Assembly (NCBI GenBank): GCA_017853235.1
Contig: JAFMJX010000022.1
Coordinates: 1 to 15,256, forward strand
DNA from: Chitinophagaceae bacterium
GTDB lineage: Bacteria > Bacteroidota > Bacteroidia > Chitinophagales > Chitinophagaceae
DNA length: 15,256 nucleotides
Direction of reading: 5' to 3'
The notes under the pieces were generated by a model. It searched no databases. It was not told where the DNA came from and saw nothing but the letters and a program-made list of their open reading frames with translations. Both the position numbers and the translations under genes were made by a program. The number at the start of each line of letters is the position of its first letter. Within the stretch, counting starts at the first letter, position 1. This document shows positions 1 to 7,352 of the stretch, piece by piece.

Positions 1-1449
1 ACGTGCTTCTTCGCTATCATAAGGAATACCACTTACCATTAACATAGAACCTAGGTTGGCAAAACCTAAACCAAGTGTACGGTAATCGTATGATAATTGT
101 GCTACTTCTTTAGATGGGAATTGTGCCATTAACACAGAAATTTCTAATACGGTAGTCCATAATCTAGAAGTATATTCAAATCCTACAACATCAAAGCTGT
201 TATCTTCTTCATTGAAGAATTTACGCAAATTGATAGAAGCTAAGTTACATGCAGTGTTATCCAAGAACATGTATTCAGAACATGGGTTAGACGCATTGAT
301 ACGTCCACCTTTAGGACAAGTATGCCATTCATTGATAGTGGTATCATATTGTGTACCAGGATCTGCACAACGCCATGCAGCATTTGCGATTTGATCCCAA
401 ACTTCACGAGCCGGAATGGACTTCATCACACGACCATCGGTACGTGCTTTTAATTCCCAATTTCCATTTTCGGACAATGCTTTAAAAAAGCTGTTAGGAA
501 TACGAACTGAGTTGTTGGAGTTTTGTCCAGAAACAGTTGCATATGCTTCTCCTTCATATCCATTATCATAACCAGCCGCTACTAAAGCCGCTACTTTATC
601 TTCTTCTTGTACTTTCCAATTGATGAACTCTAACACTTCAGGATGATCTAAATCCAAACAAACCATCTTTGCAGCACGACGAGTGGTACCACCACTTTTA
701 ATAGCTCCTGCAGCACGATCTCCAATTTTCAAGAAACTCATTAAACCACTAGAAGAACCACCACCGCTTAATTTTTCATTCGCACCACGAATTTGAGAAA
801 AGTTAGTGCCTACCCCAGAACCATATTTAAAAATTCTAGCTTCACGTGTCCATAAATCCATGATGCCACCCTCGTTCACTAAATCATCACTCACACTTAA
901 GATAAAACATGCGTGAGGTTGTGGACGTTCGTAAGCACTTGTTGATCTTTTTAATTGTTTGTCTAAAGGATCTACATAATAGTGTCCTTGTGCACCCCCA
1001 GTGATGCCATAACTTTCATGCAAGCCTGTATTAAACCATTGTGGTGAATTTGGAACACAAGCTTGGTTTAAAATACTATATACTAATTCTTCATAGAATA
1101 CTTGAGCATCTTGTGCAGTGGCAAAATATCCATAACGTTCTCCCCACACTCTCCAACAATTCGCCATACGATGTGCGACTTGCTTCACAGTTGTTTCACG
1201 ACCTAAGGAACCATCTGGTTGAGGAACACCCGCTTTTCTAAAATATTTTTGCGCTAAAATATCTGTTGCAATCTGACTCCATTGCTTAGGCACTTCCACA
1301 TTGGTCATTTCAAATACTTTTTCACCGTTTGGATTTTTAATCACACTATCACGGTAGTCGTATTCGAATTGATCAAAAGGAGAAACATTGTCCTTTGTGA
1401 AGCGGCGCTTAAACTGTAAGCCTTTTTTTGTTTTGGGAGTAGTTGCCAT
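1..1449 (-). CDS. nrdJ: Class II (adenosylcobalamin-dependent) ribonucleotide reductase, N-terminal part; 3' end outside window
   Basis: This enzyme reduces ribonucleotides to deoxyribonucleotides in the cytoplasm, using a thiyl radical generated from coenzyme B12. The window holds the first 483 codons, with no stop before the left edge. The catalytic triad is visible as NPCSE: N388, the radical cysteine C390 and E392. C401 lies 11 residues after the radical cysteine, matching the spacing of the redox cysteine in Thermotoga maritima NrdJ; the probable partner is C181 in PHACFI. Glycine-rich segments GSGVGTNFS (210-218) and SGGGSSSG (228-235) are typical of the barrel. The NPCSEYMFLDNTACNLASINL-type active-site block is what I recall for long Bacteroidota NrdJ proteins, so a class I enzyme is unlikely. 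The ATG start gives a basic N-terminus (MATTPKTKKG) with no competing start nearby. The C-terminal barrel and cysteine tail lie outside the window. The gene is read leftward and is divergent from the GGGPS gene. Confidence 0.95.
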   Translation of the reverse strand, partial: MATTPKTKKGLQFKRRFTKDNVSPFDQFEYDYRDSVIKNPNGEKVFEMTNVEVPKQWSQIATDILAQKYFRKAGVPQPDGSLGRETTVKQVAHRMANCWRVWGERYGYFATAQDAQVFYEELVYSILNQACVPNSPQWFNTGLHESYGITGGAQGHYYVDPLDKQLKRSTSAYERPQPHACFILSVSDDLVNEGGIMDLWTREARIFKYGSGVGTNFSQIRGANEKLSGGGSSSGLMSFLKIGDRAAGAIKSGGTTRRAAKMVCLDLDHPEVLEFINWKVQEEDKVAALVAAGYDNGYEGEAYATVSGQNSNNSVRIPNSFFKALSENGNWELKARTDGRVMKSIPAREVWDQIANAAWRCADPGTQYDTTINEWHTCPKGGRINASNPCSEYMFLDNTACNLASINLRKFFNEEDNSFDVVGFEYTSRLWTTVLEISVLMAQFPSKEVAQLSYDYRTLGLGFANLGSMLMVSGIPYDSEEAR

Positions 1450-1478
1450 GTTCTTATTCTATTTTTCTGTGGGTGGTT

Positions 1479-1502
1479 AAAGGTCCCTATAGGCCTTTTT
1501 TC
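1479..1502. promoter_or_regulatory. Imperfect dyad in the nrdJ leader (operator or RNA hairpin)
   Basis: AAAGGTCCCTATAGGCCTTT reads as two arms around the perfect 8-base palindrome CCTATAGG, with one unpaired base. It ends about 30 bases upstream of the nrdJ ATG. It could be a repressor site or a leader hairpin. The sequence alone does not decide, and no regulator is known to me for this motif. Confidence 0.3.
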
Positions 1503-1726
1503 AAAAACCTTGATGGGTATACGAAAATATCCTTTGAGATTGATAAATCCTTCATGGAAATATCAACAGCTGTGGAAAATAAATGTGAACAATTACAAAG
1601 CCTTTATCCCAGTTGATTTGTACGATTTATCCCCAGCCAATGTTAGTTTCTGCGAAAAAAAAACCTTGGAATATCGGAATTTTTTGTAATAAAGAGGAAA
1701 CATCCCTTTTATAGCAGTAAAATCAA

Positions 1727-1734
1727 TATTTTTG
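1727..1734 (+). promoter_or_regulatory. Putative -7 promoter element of the GGGPS gene
   Basis: TATTTTTG matches the Bacteroidota sigma-A -7 consensus TAnnTTTG exactly. It would place transcription start near 1739, giving a leader of roughly 37 bases before the ATG at 1776. No convincing -33 TTG-type element lies at the usual distance, so the call rests on one short AT-rich motif. Confidence 0.35.
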
Positions 1735-1775
1735 ACAAATAATAAAAAATATTGCACCTTACACCTGCTTCACCA

Positions 1776-2525
1776 ATGAGTATAAAAATCTACAATATTA
1801 TTTCGCAGGCAAAATCAAAAGGCCAAAAAGCATTTGCAGTTTTAATTGATCCCGATAAGATCCAGGACGAAAGTTTAATGCAAACAATACAAGTGGCTGT
1901 AAGTGCCCAAGTAGATTATTTTTTTGTGGGTGGAAGTTTAGTGGTTACTGATACCTTAGATCATGTTGTTGACATCATTAAAAAAAATTGCAGCATTCCG
2001 GTAATTCTATTCCCTGGATCTCCAGATCAAATCACACCAAAAGCAGACGCATTATTATATCTGTCTTTAATTTCTGGACGAAATGCTGAATTATTAATTG
2101 GACAACATGTTATAAGTGCTCCATTTGTAAAACAAAGTGGCTTGGAGTTAATGCCAGTAGGTTATATGTTAATTGACGGAGGCGTTCCTACCACTGTTTC
2201 CTATATTTCAAACACAAATCCTATTCCTTCCAATAAAAGTGATATTGCATTATGTACTGCAATGGCGGGGGAAATGTTAGGTCTTAAATTGATTTACATG
2301 GATGCAGGAAGCGGTGCTCAAAAAGCCATTCCAACTGCCATGATTCAACAAGTTGCAAAACATATATCAATTCCTTTGATTATTGGAGGCGGCATTACCA
2401 CCCCTGAAAAAGCGAAAGAAAATTGTAGTGCAGGTGCCGATATTATTGTAGTAGGAAATGCCGTTGAAAAAGATCCTTCTTTAATTACTGCTATTGCGAA
2501 AGCGATACATAGCTTAAACTCCTAA
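1776..2525 (+). CDS. Geranylgeranylglyceryl phosphate synthase family protein (GGGPS/PcrB-like prenyltransferase)
   Basis: Family enzymes transfer a prenyl group from a prenyl diphosphate to sn-glycerol-1-phosphate, forming an ether bond. They make archaeal lipids, and homologues from Bacteroidota are known to be active. The 249-residue protein is a single TIM barrel. It has the N-terminal AVLIDPDKI motif (21-29) with metal-site aspartates D25 and D27, FVGGS (50-54), LFPGSPDQI (78-86), GYMLIDGG (129-136), YMDAGSGA (174-181), and the phosphate-gripping IIGGGITTPEKA (202-213) and IVVGNAVEKD (224-233). The ATG at 1776 is chosen over an in-frame TTG at 1752 because the family begins just before the first beta strand and no ribosome binding site supports the TTG. 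Prenyl chain length and physiological product cannot be read here. It converges on the response-regulator gene across a shared hairpin. dxs nearby makes isoprenoid precursors, but is not in the same operon. Confidence 0.9.
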   Translation: MSIKIYNIISQAKSKGQKAFAVLIDPDKIQDESLMQTIQVAVSAQVDYFFVGGSLVVTDTLDHVVDIIKKNCSIPVILFPGSPDQITPKADALLYLSLISGRNAELLIGQHVISAPFVKQSGLELMPVGYMLIDGGVPTTVSYISNTNPIPSNKSDIALCTAMAGEMLGLKLIYMDAGSGAQKAIPTAMIQQVAKHISIPLIIGGGITTPEKAKENCSAGADIIVVGNAVEKDPSLITAIAKAIHSLNS

Positions 2526-2541
2526 TAGATTCCTCTTACTC

Positions 2542-2586
2542 AAAAAGATACTTTTTACAATTCTTGTATTTTATAAAAGTATTTTT
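2542..2586. terminator. Bidirectional hairpin between the convergent GGGPS and response-regulator genes
   Basis: A TACTTTT/AAAAGTA stem is flanked by A5/T5 pairing with a two-base GA bulge, and a nested TACAA-TTC-TTGTA hairpin sits inside. The A-run and T-run on either side suit termination in both directions. The right arm overlaps the stop codon of the leftward gene at 2585-2587. The stem is AT-rich and therefore weak. Confidence 0.45.
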
Positions 2587-3322
2587 AGAAACTCATCATC
2601 TCTTTAAATTTCACCGTTTGCCTGCGGCTGATTTCAATTTTTTCTCCCCCTTTTAATTCAACCAATAAGCCGCCATTAAAATAAGGCTCTATTTTTTCAA
2701 TCCAATGTAAATTGATGATGTGTTTGCGATTGGCTCTAAAAAAGACATGCTCATCCAATCTGTCTTCCAATGCATTTAATGATTTTAAAATAAGTGGCTT
2801 ATTTGTAGAGAAATATACTTTAGCATAGTTTCCTACACTTTCAAACAATCTGATATCTGCCAATTTCACAAACCAGCAGCGTTCTCCATCTTTCACAAAT
2901 ACCTGATCTGTTTCGGTTAAAGGGCCACGATTTACACCTAATAAACTAGCTTGTTCTAATTGTATTTCGTTTTGTAATTTTTGTATGGCGTCAGTCAAAC
3001 GCTTTGGATCTATTGGCTTTAACAAATAATCCAACGCATTCACTTCAAAAGCTTTTAATGCGAACTCATCATAGGCTGTTGTAAAAATAACGCGGGGTGC
3101 TTTTTCTAATTCGGCCAATAAATCAAATCCAGTTTTACCTGGCATTTGAATGTCTAAAAAAATAAGATCAGGGCGAGCAGATTCGATTTTTTCAATGCCT
3201 TCCTCCACGCCGCTTGCTTCATCTATTATGGAGATATCAGCATGTTGTTCTAATAATTTTTTTAACTCATTTCTGGCTAATCTTTCATCGTCAATAATAA
3301 TCGCTTTTATGGGCATACTCAC
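2585..3322 (-). CDS. LytTR-family response regulator (LytR/AlgR type)
   Basis: A two-domain transcriptional regulator of 245 residues. The receiver domain (about 5-120) has the acidic pair D11-D12, phospho-acceptor D57 in LIFLDIQMPG, the T81/T82 switch in FTTAYDEFA, and K102 in LLKPID. The C-terminal LytTR DNA-binding domain (about 145-245) contains VFVKDGERCWFVKLADI, the FESVGNYAKVYF segment, and FFRANRKHIINL followed by ISRRQTVKFKEMM, all typical of the family. It lies 5 bases downstream of the sensor kinase gene, so the two are almost certainly co-transcribed and form one phosphorelay. A second possible start is the ATG two codons later (MPIKAI); the difference is trivial. In Bacteroidota such pairs act in many different pathways, and nothing here names the target genes. 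Confidence 0.93.
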   Translation of the reverse strand: MSMPIKAIIIDDERLARNELKKLLEQHADISIIDEASGVEEGIEKIESARPDLIFLDIQMPGKTGFDLLAELEKAPRVIFTTAYDEFALKAFEVNALDYLLKPIDPKRLTDAIQKLQNEIQLEQASLLGVNRGPLTETDQVFVKDGERCWFVKLADIRLFESVGNYAKVYFSTNKPLILKSLNALEDRLDEHVFFRANRKHIINLHWIEKIEPYFNGGLLVELKGGEKIEISRRQTVKFKEMMSF

Positions 3323-3327
3323 AATTT

Positions 3328-4371
3328 TTATGGGGTTGAAATAGGAATAATTAGTTGCGCTATCACTTGAAAAGGTTGGTATTGTTTAATTTCAAATTCA
3401 GCTTGGCCTTTGTATAATATATTTAATCTTTCACGTGTACTTTGCAGCCCAAAACCATCTTGTTCGTTGGGATTTAAATGACCCGTGTTTTGCACTTGTA
3501 ACACATGTTTGTTATGCTCGTATTTTGAAATGATTTTAATTAAACAATTGCCTGGCTGCTTATTTAAACCATGTTTGATAGCATTTTCAACCAATGTTTG
3601 CAACATCATTGGTGGCACTTGATTTCGTAAAGTATTTTCATCTACTGCATATTCCACTTCTAATCTGTCTGCAAAACGAATGTATTCTAGTGCTAAATAA
3701 TCTTTTACAATACTTAATTCTTTTTCCAGGGTAGTCACTTCCACTTTATCTACTTGAATACTACTTCTTAAAATATTGCTCAATTCGGTGATTGCTTGAC
3801 GTGATCTTGCTGGATTTTCATCTACTAATGCTCTAATACTGTTTAAGGCATTAAAAATAAAATGTGGATTAATTTGCGACTTGATCGTTTTTAATTGTAA
3901 TTCCTTGATCATATTTTCTAATTTCACTTTTTTAATTTCTTCCGTATTGGTGAATTCAATATAGTGCCAAAGAATATATATTGATACCCATACCAAAATG
4001 ATGGGTGTGTCAAAAACCATACTTACAAAAAATCGTTTTTCTAAGTTTAGCTTTCTACCATTATCATATAAATGCAAAACTTCAATTAAGTAGCTTGTTA
4101 AAAAGCTATATAAGCTTGCAAATACAAAAATGGATGTAATTAATTTCCACCAATTATAAGATGCCAGTGGTGGGCGTAATGAAAAAAAGATGATTGTTTT
4201 TCGCAACAAATGGGTCATTAACATACCCATTAAAATGCTCACTAATAAACGTGGATAATAAATGGAACTTAATTTACGATCCAAGACATTGCTGAAAAAA
4301 ATAATGGTCAAGCCATAACTAAACCAGCCTGTAATTTGACAAACCCAGTAGATGGAATGATTCTTTTTCAT
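3328..4371 (-). CDS. LytS-type sensor histidine kinase (His_kinase family, membrane-bound)
   Basis: This 347-residue protein is the likely kinase for the response regulator that follows 5 bases later. Four hydrophobic segments are visible (roughly 8-30, 40-64, 76-97 and 115-138), with almost no extracytoplasmic loops. A short helix (143-165) leads to the phospho-acceptor motif QINPHFIFNALNSIRAL, with H170. The ATPase part has an N-box PPMMLQTLVENAIKHG (N263) and a glycine box DGFGLQSTRERL (305-316). The lack of a large sensory domain suggests it senses through the membrane or through a partner; this is inference. The start is the first ATG. An inverted repeat, CTCAAAT/ATTTGAG, lies 3-25 bases upstream and overlaps a possible -7 box. 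The gene is divergent from dxs. Confidence 0.92.
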   Translation of the reverse strand: MKKNHSIYWVCQITGWFSYGLTIIFFSNVLDRKLSSIYYPRLLVSILMGMLMTHLLRKTIIFFSLRPPLASYNWWKLITSIFVFASLYSFLTSYLIEVLHLYDNGRKLNLEKRFFVSMVFDTPIILVWVSIYILWHYIEFTNTEEIKKVKLENMIKELQLKTIKSQINPHFIFNALNSIRALVDENPARSRQAITELSNILRSSIQVDKVEVTTLEKELSIVKDYLALEYIRFADRLEVEYAVDENTLRNQVPPMMLQTLVENAIKHGLNKQPGNCLIKIISKYEHNKHVLQVQNTGHLNPNEQDGFGLQSTRERLNILYKGQAEFEIKQYQPFQVIAQLIIPISTP

Positions 4372-4374
4372 GTA

Positions 4375-4396
4375 CTCAAATTTAATCTTATTTGAG
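4375..4396. promoter_or_regulatory. Inverted repeat immediately upstream of the sensor kinase start
   Basis: CTCAAAT (4375-4381) and ATTTGAG (4390-4396) form a perfect 7-base inverted repeat with an 8-base spacer. On the minus strand TAAATTTG (4377-4384) also matches the TAnnTTTG -7 consensus. The site could be an operator covering a promoter, or a hairpin just before the start codon. If the -7 match is real, the transcript would be almost leaderless. Confidence 0.35.
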
Positions 4397-4444
4397 GGCC
4401 ATTAGGCGAATCTTTTGGATGAATGGGAACATGTTTGGGTATAC

Positions 4445-4481
4445 GGCAAAATACTAAGTCAAAAGCTTTTGAACTTTTGCC
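4445..4481. repeat. Composite dyad between lytS-like gene and dxs
   Basis: The core TCAAAAGCTTTTGA (4459-4472) is a perfect 14-base palindrome. AAGT/ACTT extends it with one bulged base. Outer arms GGCAAAA (4445-4451) and TTTTGCC (4475-4481) are also complementary, with TACT unpaired on one side. A T-rich run follows on the plus strand. Because both flanking genes point away from it, this is not an end-of-gene terminator. A shared operator or a dxs leader structure is more likely. Confidence 0.5.
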
Positions 4482-4526
4482 TTATTTTTATGTTATTAAC
4501 TTACTTTTACATTACAATTTTGTTTC

Positions 4527-6449
4527 ATGAATTTAGCCGCAGGGCCCCTTTTAAATCAAATTAATCACCCTGACGATCTTAAAAAGATGTCAAGGGAGCA
4601 ACTGCATCAGGTTTGTGATGAATTAAGGCAATACATCATTGACATTGTAAGTGTACATGGTGGCCATTTTGCAGCGAGTCTTGGCGTGGTAGAATTGAGT
4701 GTAGCCCTGCATTACGTATACAACACGCCCTATGATCAATTGGTCTGGGATGTTGGTCATCAAGCATATGGACATAAAATTTTAACTGGACGTAGGGATC
4801 AATTTGCGACCAATCGTAAATATAAAGGATTGAGTGGTTTCCCTAAAAGAAGTGAAAGCGAGTTTGACACTTTTGGGGTGGGCCATAGCTCTACTTCTAT
4901 TTCAGCTGCTTTAGGAATGGCAATGGCAGCAAAATACAAGGGTGAAAATCGAAAATCTGTTGCAATCATTGGGGATGGTTCAATGACCGCTGGGATGGCT
5001 TTTGAAGCCATGAACCACGCTGGGGTAGCCGATAGCGATGTATTAATTATTTTGAATGATAATAATATGAGCATTGACCCTAATGTGGGGGCATTGCGAG
5101 AATATTTAACCGACATAAGTACTTCTCCTACCTATAATAAAGTAAGAGATGAAATTTGGTCTTTGATGGGTAAGCTTCCAGTAGGCAAATCTTTTACCCG
5201 ACAAATGGCCTCTAAATTAGAAGCGAGCTTAAAAGGGGTCGTATCTAAAAGCAGTAATTTATTTGAAGCTTTACAACTCAGGTATTTTGGACCTATTGAC
5301 GGACATAATATTGCCAACTTAGTAGATACTTTAAAGGATTTGAAAGAAATCCCAGGACCAAAATTATTACATATCATCACAGTTAAAGGAAAAGGATATG
5401 CCTTAGCCGAAAAAGACCAAACCAAATGGCATGCACCTGGTTTGTTTGACAAATTAACTGGTGAGATTATCAAGAAAAAAGTAGAAACACCACAACCACC
5501 TAAATACCAAGATGTTTTTGGACACAGTATTGTTGAATTAGCTAAAGTGAACCCCTCCATCATGGGTGTTACTCCTGCAATGCCAAGTGGATCTTCCCTT
5601 AAAATCATGATGGATGCAATGCCCGATCGTGCATTTGATGTTGGTATTTGCGAACAACATGCAGTGACCTTAAGTGCAGGTTTAGCAACACAAGGCATCA
5701 AAGTGTTTTGCAACATTTATTCGTCTTTCATGCAACGTGCCTATGATCAAGTGATTCATGATGTGGCTTTACAAAAATTACCTGTAGTATTTTGTTTGGA
5801 TCGCGCAGGTTTAGTAGGAGAAGATGGCCCAACACATCATGGCTGTTATGATATTGCCTATTTTAGATGCATCCCAAATATGATTGTATCGGCTCCAATG
5901 AATGAACAAGAATTGCGCAACCTTATGTATACCGCGCAATTACCTGAAACTAATTTTCCTTTTGCCATTCGTTATCCTAGAGGAGAAGGTGTCATGGTAG
6001 ACTGGCAAAAACCTTTCGAAAAAATTGAAATTGGTAAAGGTCGAAAATTAAAAGATGGGAAAGAAGTTGCCATTTTAAGCTTTGGGCATCCTGGAAATTT
6101 TGCACAAACTGCCATCCGAAATTTACGCAACGAAAATATCGATCCTGCTCATTATGATATTCGTTTTGTAAAGCCATTGGATACCGATTTGTTACACGAA
6201 GTTTTTCAACGATATTCCATGATCGTCACCGTAGAAGACGCCACAGTAGTAGGCGGATTTGGTTCTTCTATTTTAGAATTCATGAACGAGCATCAATACA
6301 AAGCCAATGTAAAAGTGTTAGGGATTCCAGATACAATTGTAGAACATGGAACCTTAAAAGAATTACAACATGAATGTCACTATGATGCTCATGCTATTGC
6401 CGATGCAGTAAAAGATTTGTTAGGCAAAAAAATAGTTGCTGAAGTATAG
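4527..6449 (+). CDS. dxs: 1-Deoxy-D-xylulose-5-phosphate synthase
   Basis: Dxs condenses pyruvate and glyceraldehyde-3-phosphate, using thiamine diphosphate, to make DXP. DXP is the entry point of the MEP pathway to isoprenoids and also a precursor of thiamine and pyridoxal phosphate. The 640-residue protein is near the usual length (E. coli about 620). H45 (VHGGH) and H78 (VGHQA) are in place. The ThDP motif runs from GDGSMTAG (149-156) to the NDNN asparagines (177-180). GLSGFPKRSESEFD and FGVGHSSTSIS are characteristic of Dxs rather than transketolase. The catalytic glutamate is E376 in ICEQHAV, and the transketolase-type pyrimidine domain includes CNIYSSFMQRAYDQVIHD (395-412) and DRAGLVGEDGPTHHG (425-439). 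A C-terminal transketolase domain (about 510-630) completes it. It is preceded by the composite dyad and appears monocistronic; its 3' end lies 25 bases from the convergent amidohydrolase gene. Confidence 0.97.
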   Translation: MNLAAGPLLNQINHPDDLKKMSREQLHQVCDELRQYIIDIVSVHGGHFAASLGVVELSVALHYVYNTPYDQLVWDVGHQAYGHKILTGRRDQFATNRKYKGLSGFPKRSESEFDTFGVGHSSTSISAALGMAMAAKYKGENRKSVAIIGDGSMTAGMAFEAMNHAGVADSDVLIILNDNNMSIDPNVGALREYLTDISTSPTYNKVRDEIWSLMGKLPVGKSFTRQMASKLEASLKGVVSKSSNLFEALQLRYFGPIDGHNIANLVDTLKDLKEIPGPKLLHIITVKGKGYALAEKDQTKWHAPGLFDKLTGEIIKKKVETPQPPKYQDVFGHSIVELAKVNPSIMGVTPAMPSGSSLKIMMDAMPDRAFDVGICEQHAVTLSAGLATQGIKVFCNIYSSFMQRAYDQVIHDVALQKLPVVFCLDRAGLVGEDGPTHHGCYDIAYFRCIPNMIVSAPMNEQELRNLMYTAQLPETNFPFAIRYPRGEGVMVDWQKPFEKIEIGKGRKLKDGKEVAILSFGHPGNFAQTAIRNLRNENIDPAHYDIRFVKPLDTDLLHEVFQRYSMIVTVEDATVVGGFGSSILEFMNEHQYKANVKVLGIPDTIVEHGTLKELQHECHYDAHAIADAVKDLLGKKIVAEV

Positions 6450-6474
6450 CTGTATCATATTGCAAGAAAACTTT

Positions 6475-7338
6475 CTAGAGTACATAAAATTGAGCTGCGT
6501 TAACATGAAACACTTTTTCTTGCTCCTCCTTTGTCAATATTTTTTCTAGCACTTCTCTATAAGTCCCCATTGTTTTTTTATAATCACTAGCCAACAAAGC
6601 CACTGGCCAATCACCTCCACAAACGCATCTATTAGCTCCAAAATGATGTATCGCAAACTCAATACAGGATTGGATATCAGCGGCTACCCATGCGTTCCCC
6701 TTTTTTACCTGAGTTCCTAATCCAGAAATTTTTGCATACACATTGGGGAAAGCACTTATTTGTTTCATTAAACTATTCCATTCAGGAAATAAATGAACAT
6801 CCGAAATAGGCGGATTCATTAAATGATCCAACATTAAATTCAAACTTGGAATTTTTTGTGCAATATGAATAGCAGCTTTTAAATGTGAGGCTTTAACCCC
6901 TACTATTTCATAATGTAATTGATGATCTGCTAAAATTTGCAAACTTTGTAAAACTGGAGGCTGTAATAACCAGTGTTCATCGGGTTCGTCATGTATTAAA
7001 TGTCGCACCCCCTTAAAATAATTTTTGTATAAACCGTTTTTTTGAAAAATTTCAATTTGTTTTAGAGTCGCGTCCGGATCTAATAATGGAAGCCAACCAA
7101 CAACCCCTCGTATCCAATCATGTTTTTGTGCCACCGCTAACATATACTCGGTTTCTTCAATGGTGTTAGCCGCTTGAACTAATATTGCTTGACTTACTCG
7201 CACTTCTTGCATACTTGGAAGCACTTCTTCTGCTAAATAGGTTCTTGCTAATAAGGAAGTGTTCCCTTTAAGCCAATCATATTGTACTTTTTCTAAATCC
7301 CAAATATGCAAGTGCGTATCAATAATGGGAATAGACAT
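6475..7338 (-). CDS. Amidohydrolase-2 family TIM-barrel hydrolase (COG3618, L-fuconolactonase-like)
   Basis: A 287-residue metal-dependent hydrolase. The N-terminal IIDTHLHIWD carries the metal-binding pair H9 and H11. Further family marks are GVRHLIHDEPD (110-120), LMLDHLMNPP (168-177, H172), NVYAKISGLG (199-208) and the C-terminal FGANRCVCGGDWPV (233-246) with catalytic D243. Relatives hydrolyse sugar lactones such as L-fucono- or L-rhamnono-lactone and 2-pyrone-4,6-dicarboxylate. No sugar-catabolic gene is nearby, so the substrate is unknown. The usual GSDWP reads GGDWP here, a mild change that keeps the aspartate. It starts 14 bases downstream of scpA, so the two probably share a transcript, though a functional link is not expected. 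Confidence 0.85.
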   Translation of the reverse strand: MSIPIIDTHLHIWDLEKVQYDWLKGNTSLLARTYLAEEVLPSMQEVRVSQAILVQAANTIEETEYMLAVAQKHDWIRGVVGWLPLLDPDATLKQIEIFQKNGLYKNYFKGVRHLIHDEPDEHWLLQPPVLQSLQILADHQLHYEIVGVKASHLKAAIHIAQKIPSLNLMLDHLMNPPISDVHLFPEWNSLMKQISAFPNVYAKISGLGTQVKKGNAWVAADIQSCIEFAIHHFGANRCVCGGDWPVALLASDYKKTMGTYREVLEKILTKEEQEKVFHVNAAQFYVL

Positions 7339-7352
7339 ACCAAAAAGATTGT

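Larger units (their letters stand above)
1450..1775. other. Divergent intergenic region between nrdJ and the GGGPS gene
   Basis: No coding region is apparent in these 326 bases. Next to nrdJ is an imperfect dyad centred on the palindrome CCTATAGG (around 1479-1500). Further out are near-matches to the DnaA box: TTTTCCACA on the minus strand (1571-1579) and TTATCCCCA (1627-1635), each one mismatch from TTATCCACA, plus a weaker TTATCCCAG (1604-1612). A palindrome ACAGCTGT lies at 1565-1572. A TAnnTTTG element for the rightward gene sits at 1727-1734. I did not find an exact TAnnTTTG box in the nrdJ direction, and no B12 box of a cobalamin riboswitch. Confidence 0.6.

Noticed and set aside
1041..1241. 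Small plus-strand frames inside nrdJ (also 212-394)
   Set aside because: They overlap continuous nrdJ coding sequence with conserved catalytic motifs, and have no supporting start signal.
1450..1750. Cobalamin riboswitch upstream of nrdJ
   Set aside because: I looked for the conserved B12 box and its GCCACTG-type core on the minus strand and did not find it; the dyad present is too small.
4799..5716. Open frames on the minus strand inside dxs
   Set aside because: They lie wholly within a complete, strongly conserved dxs and show no family resemblance; they are antisense shadows.
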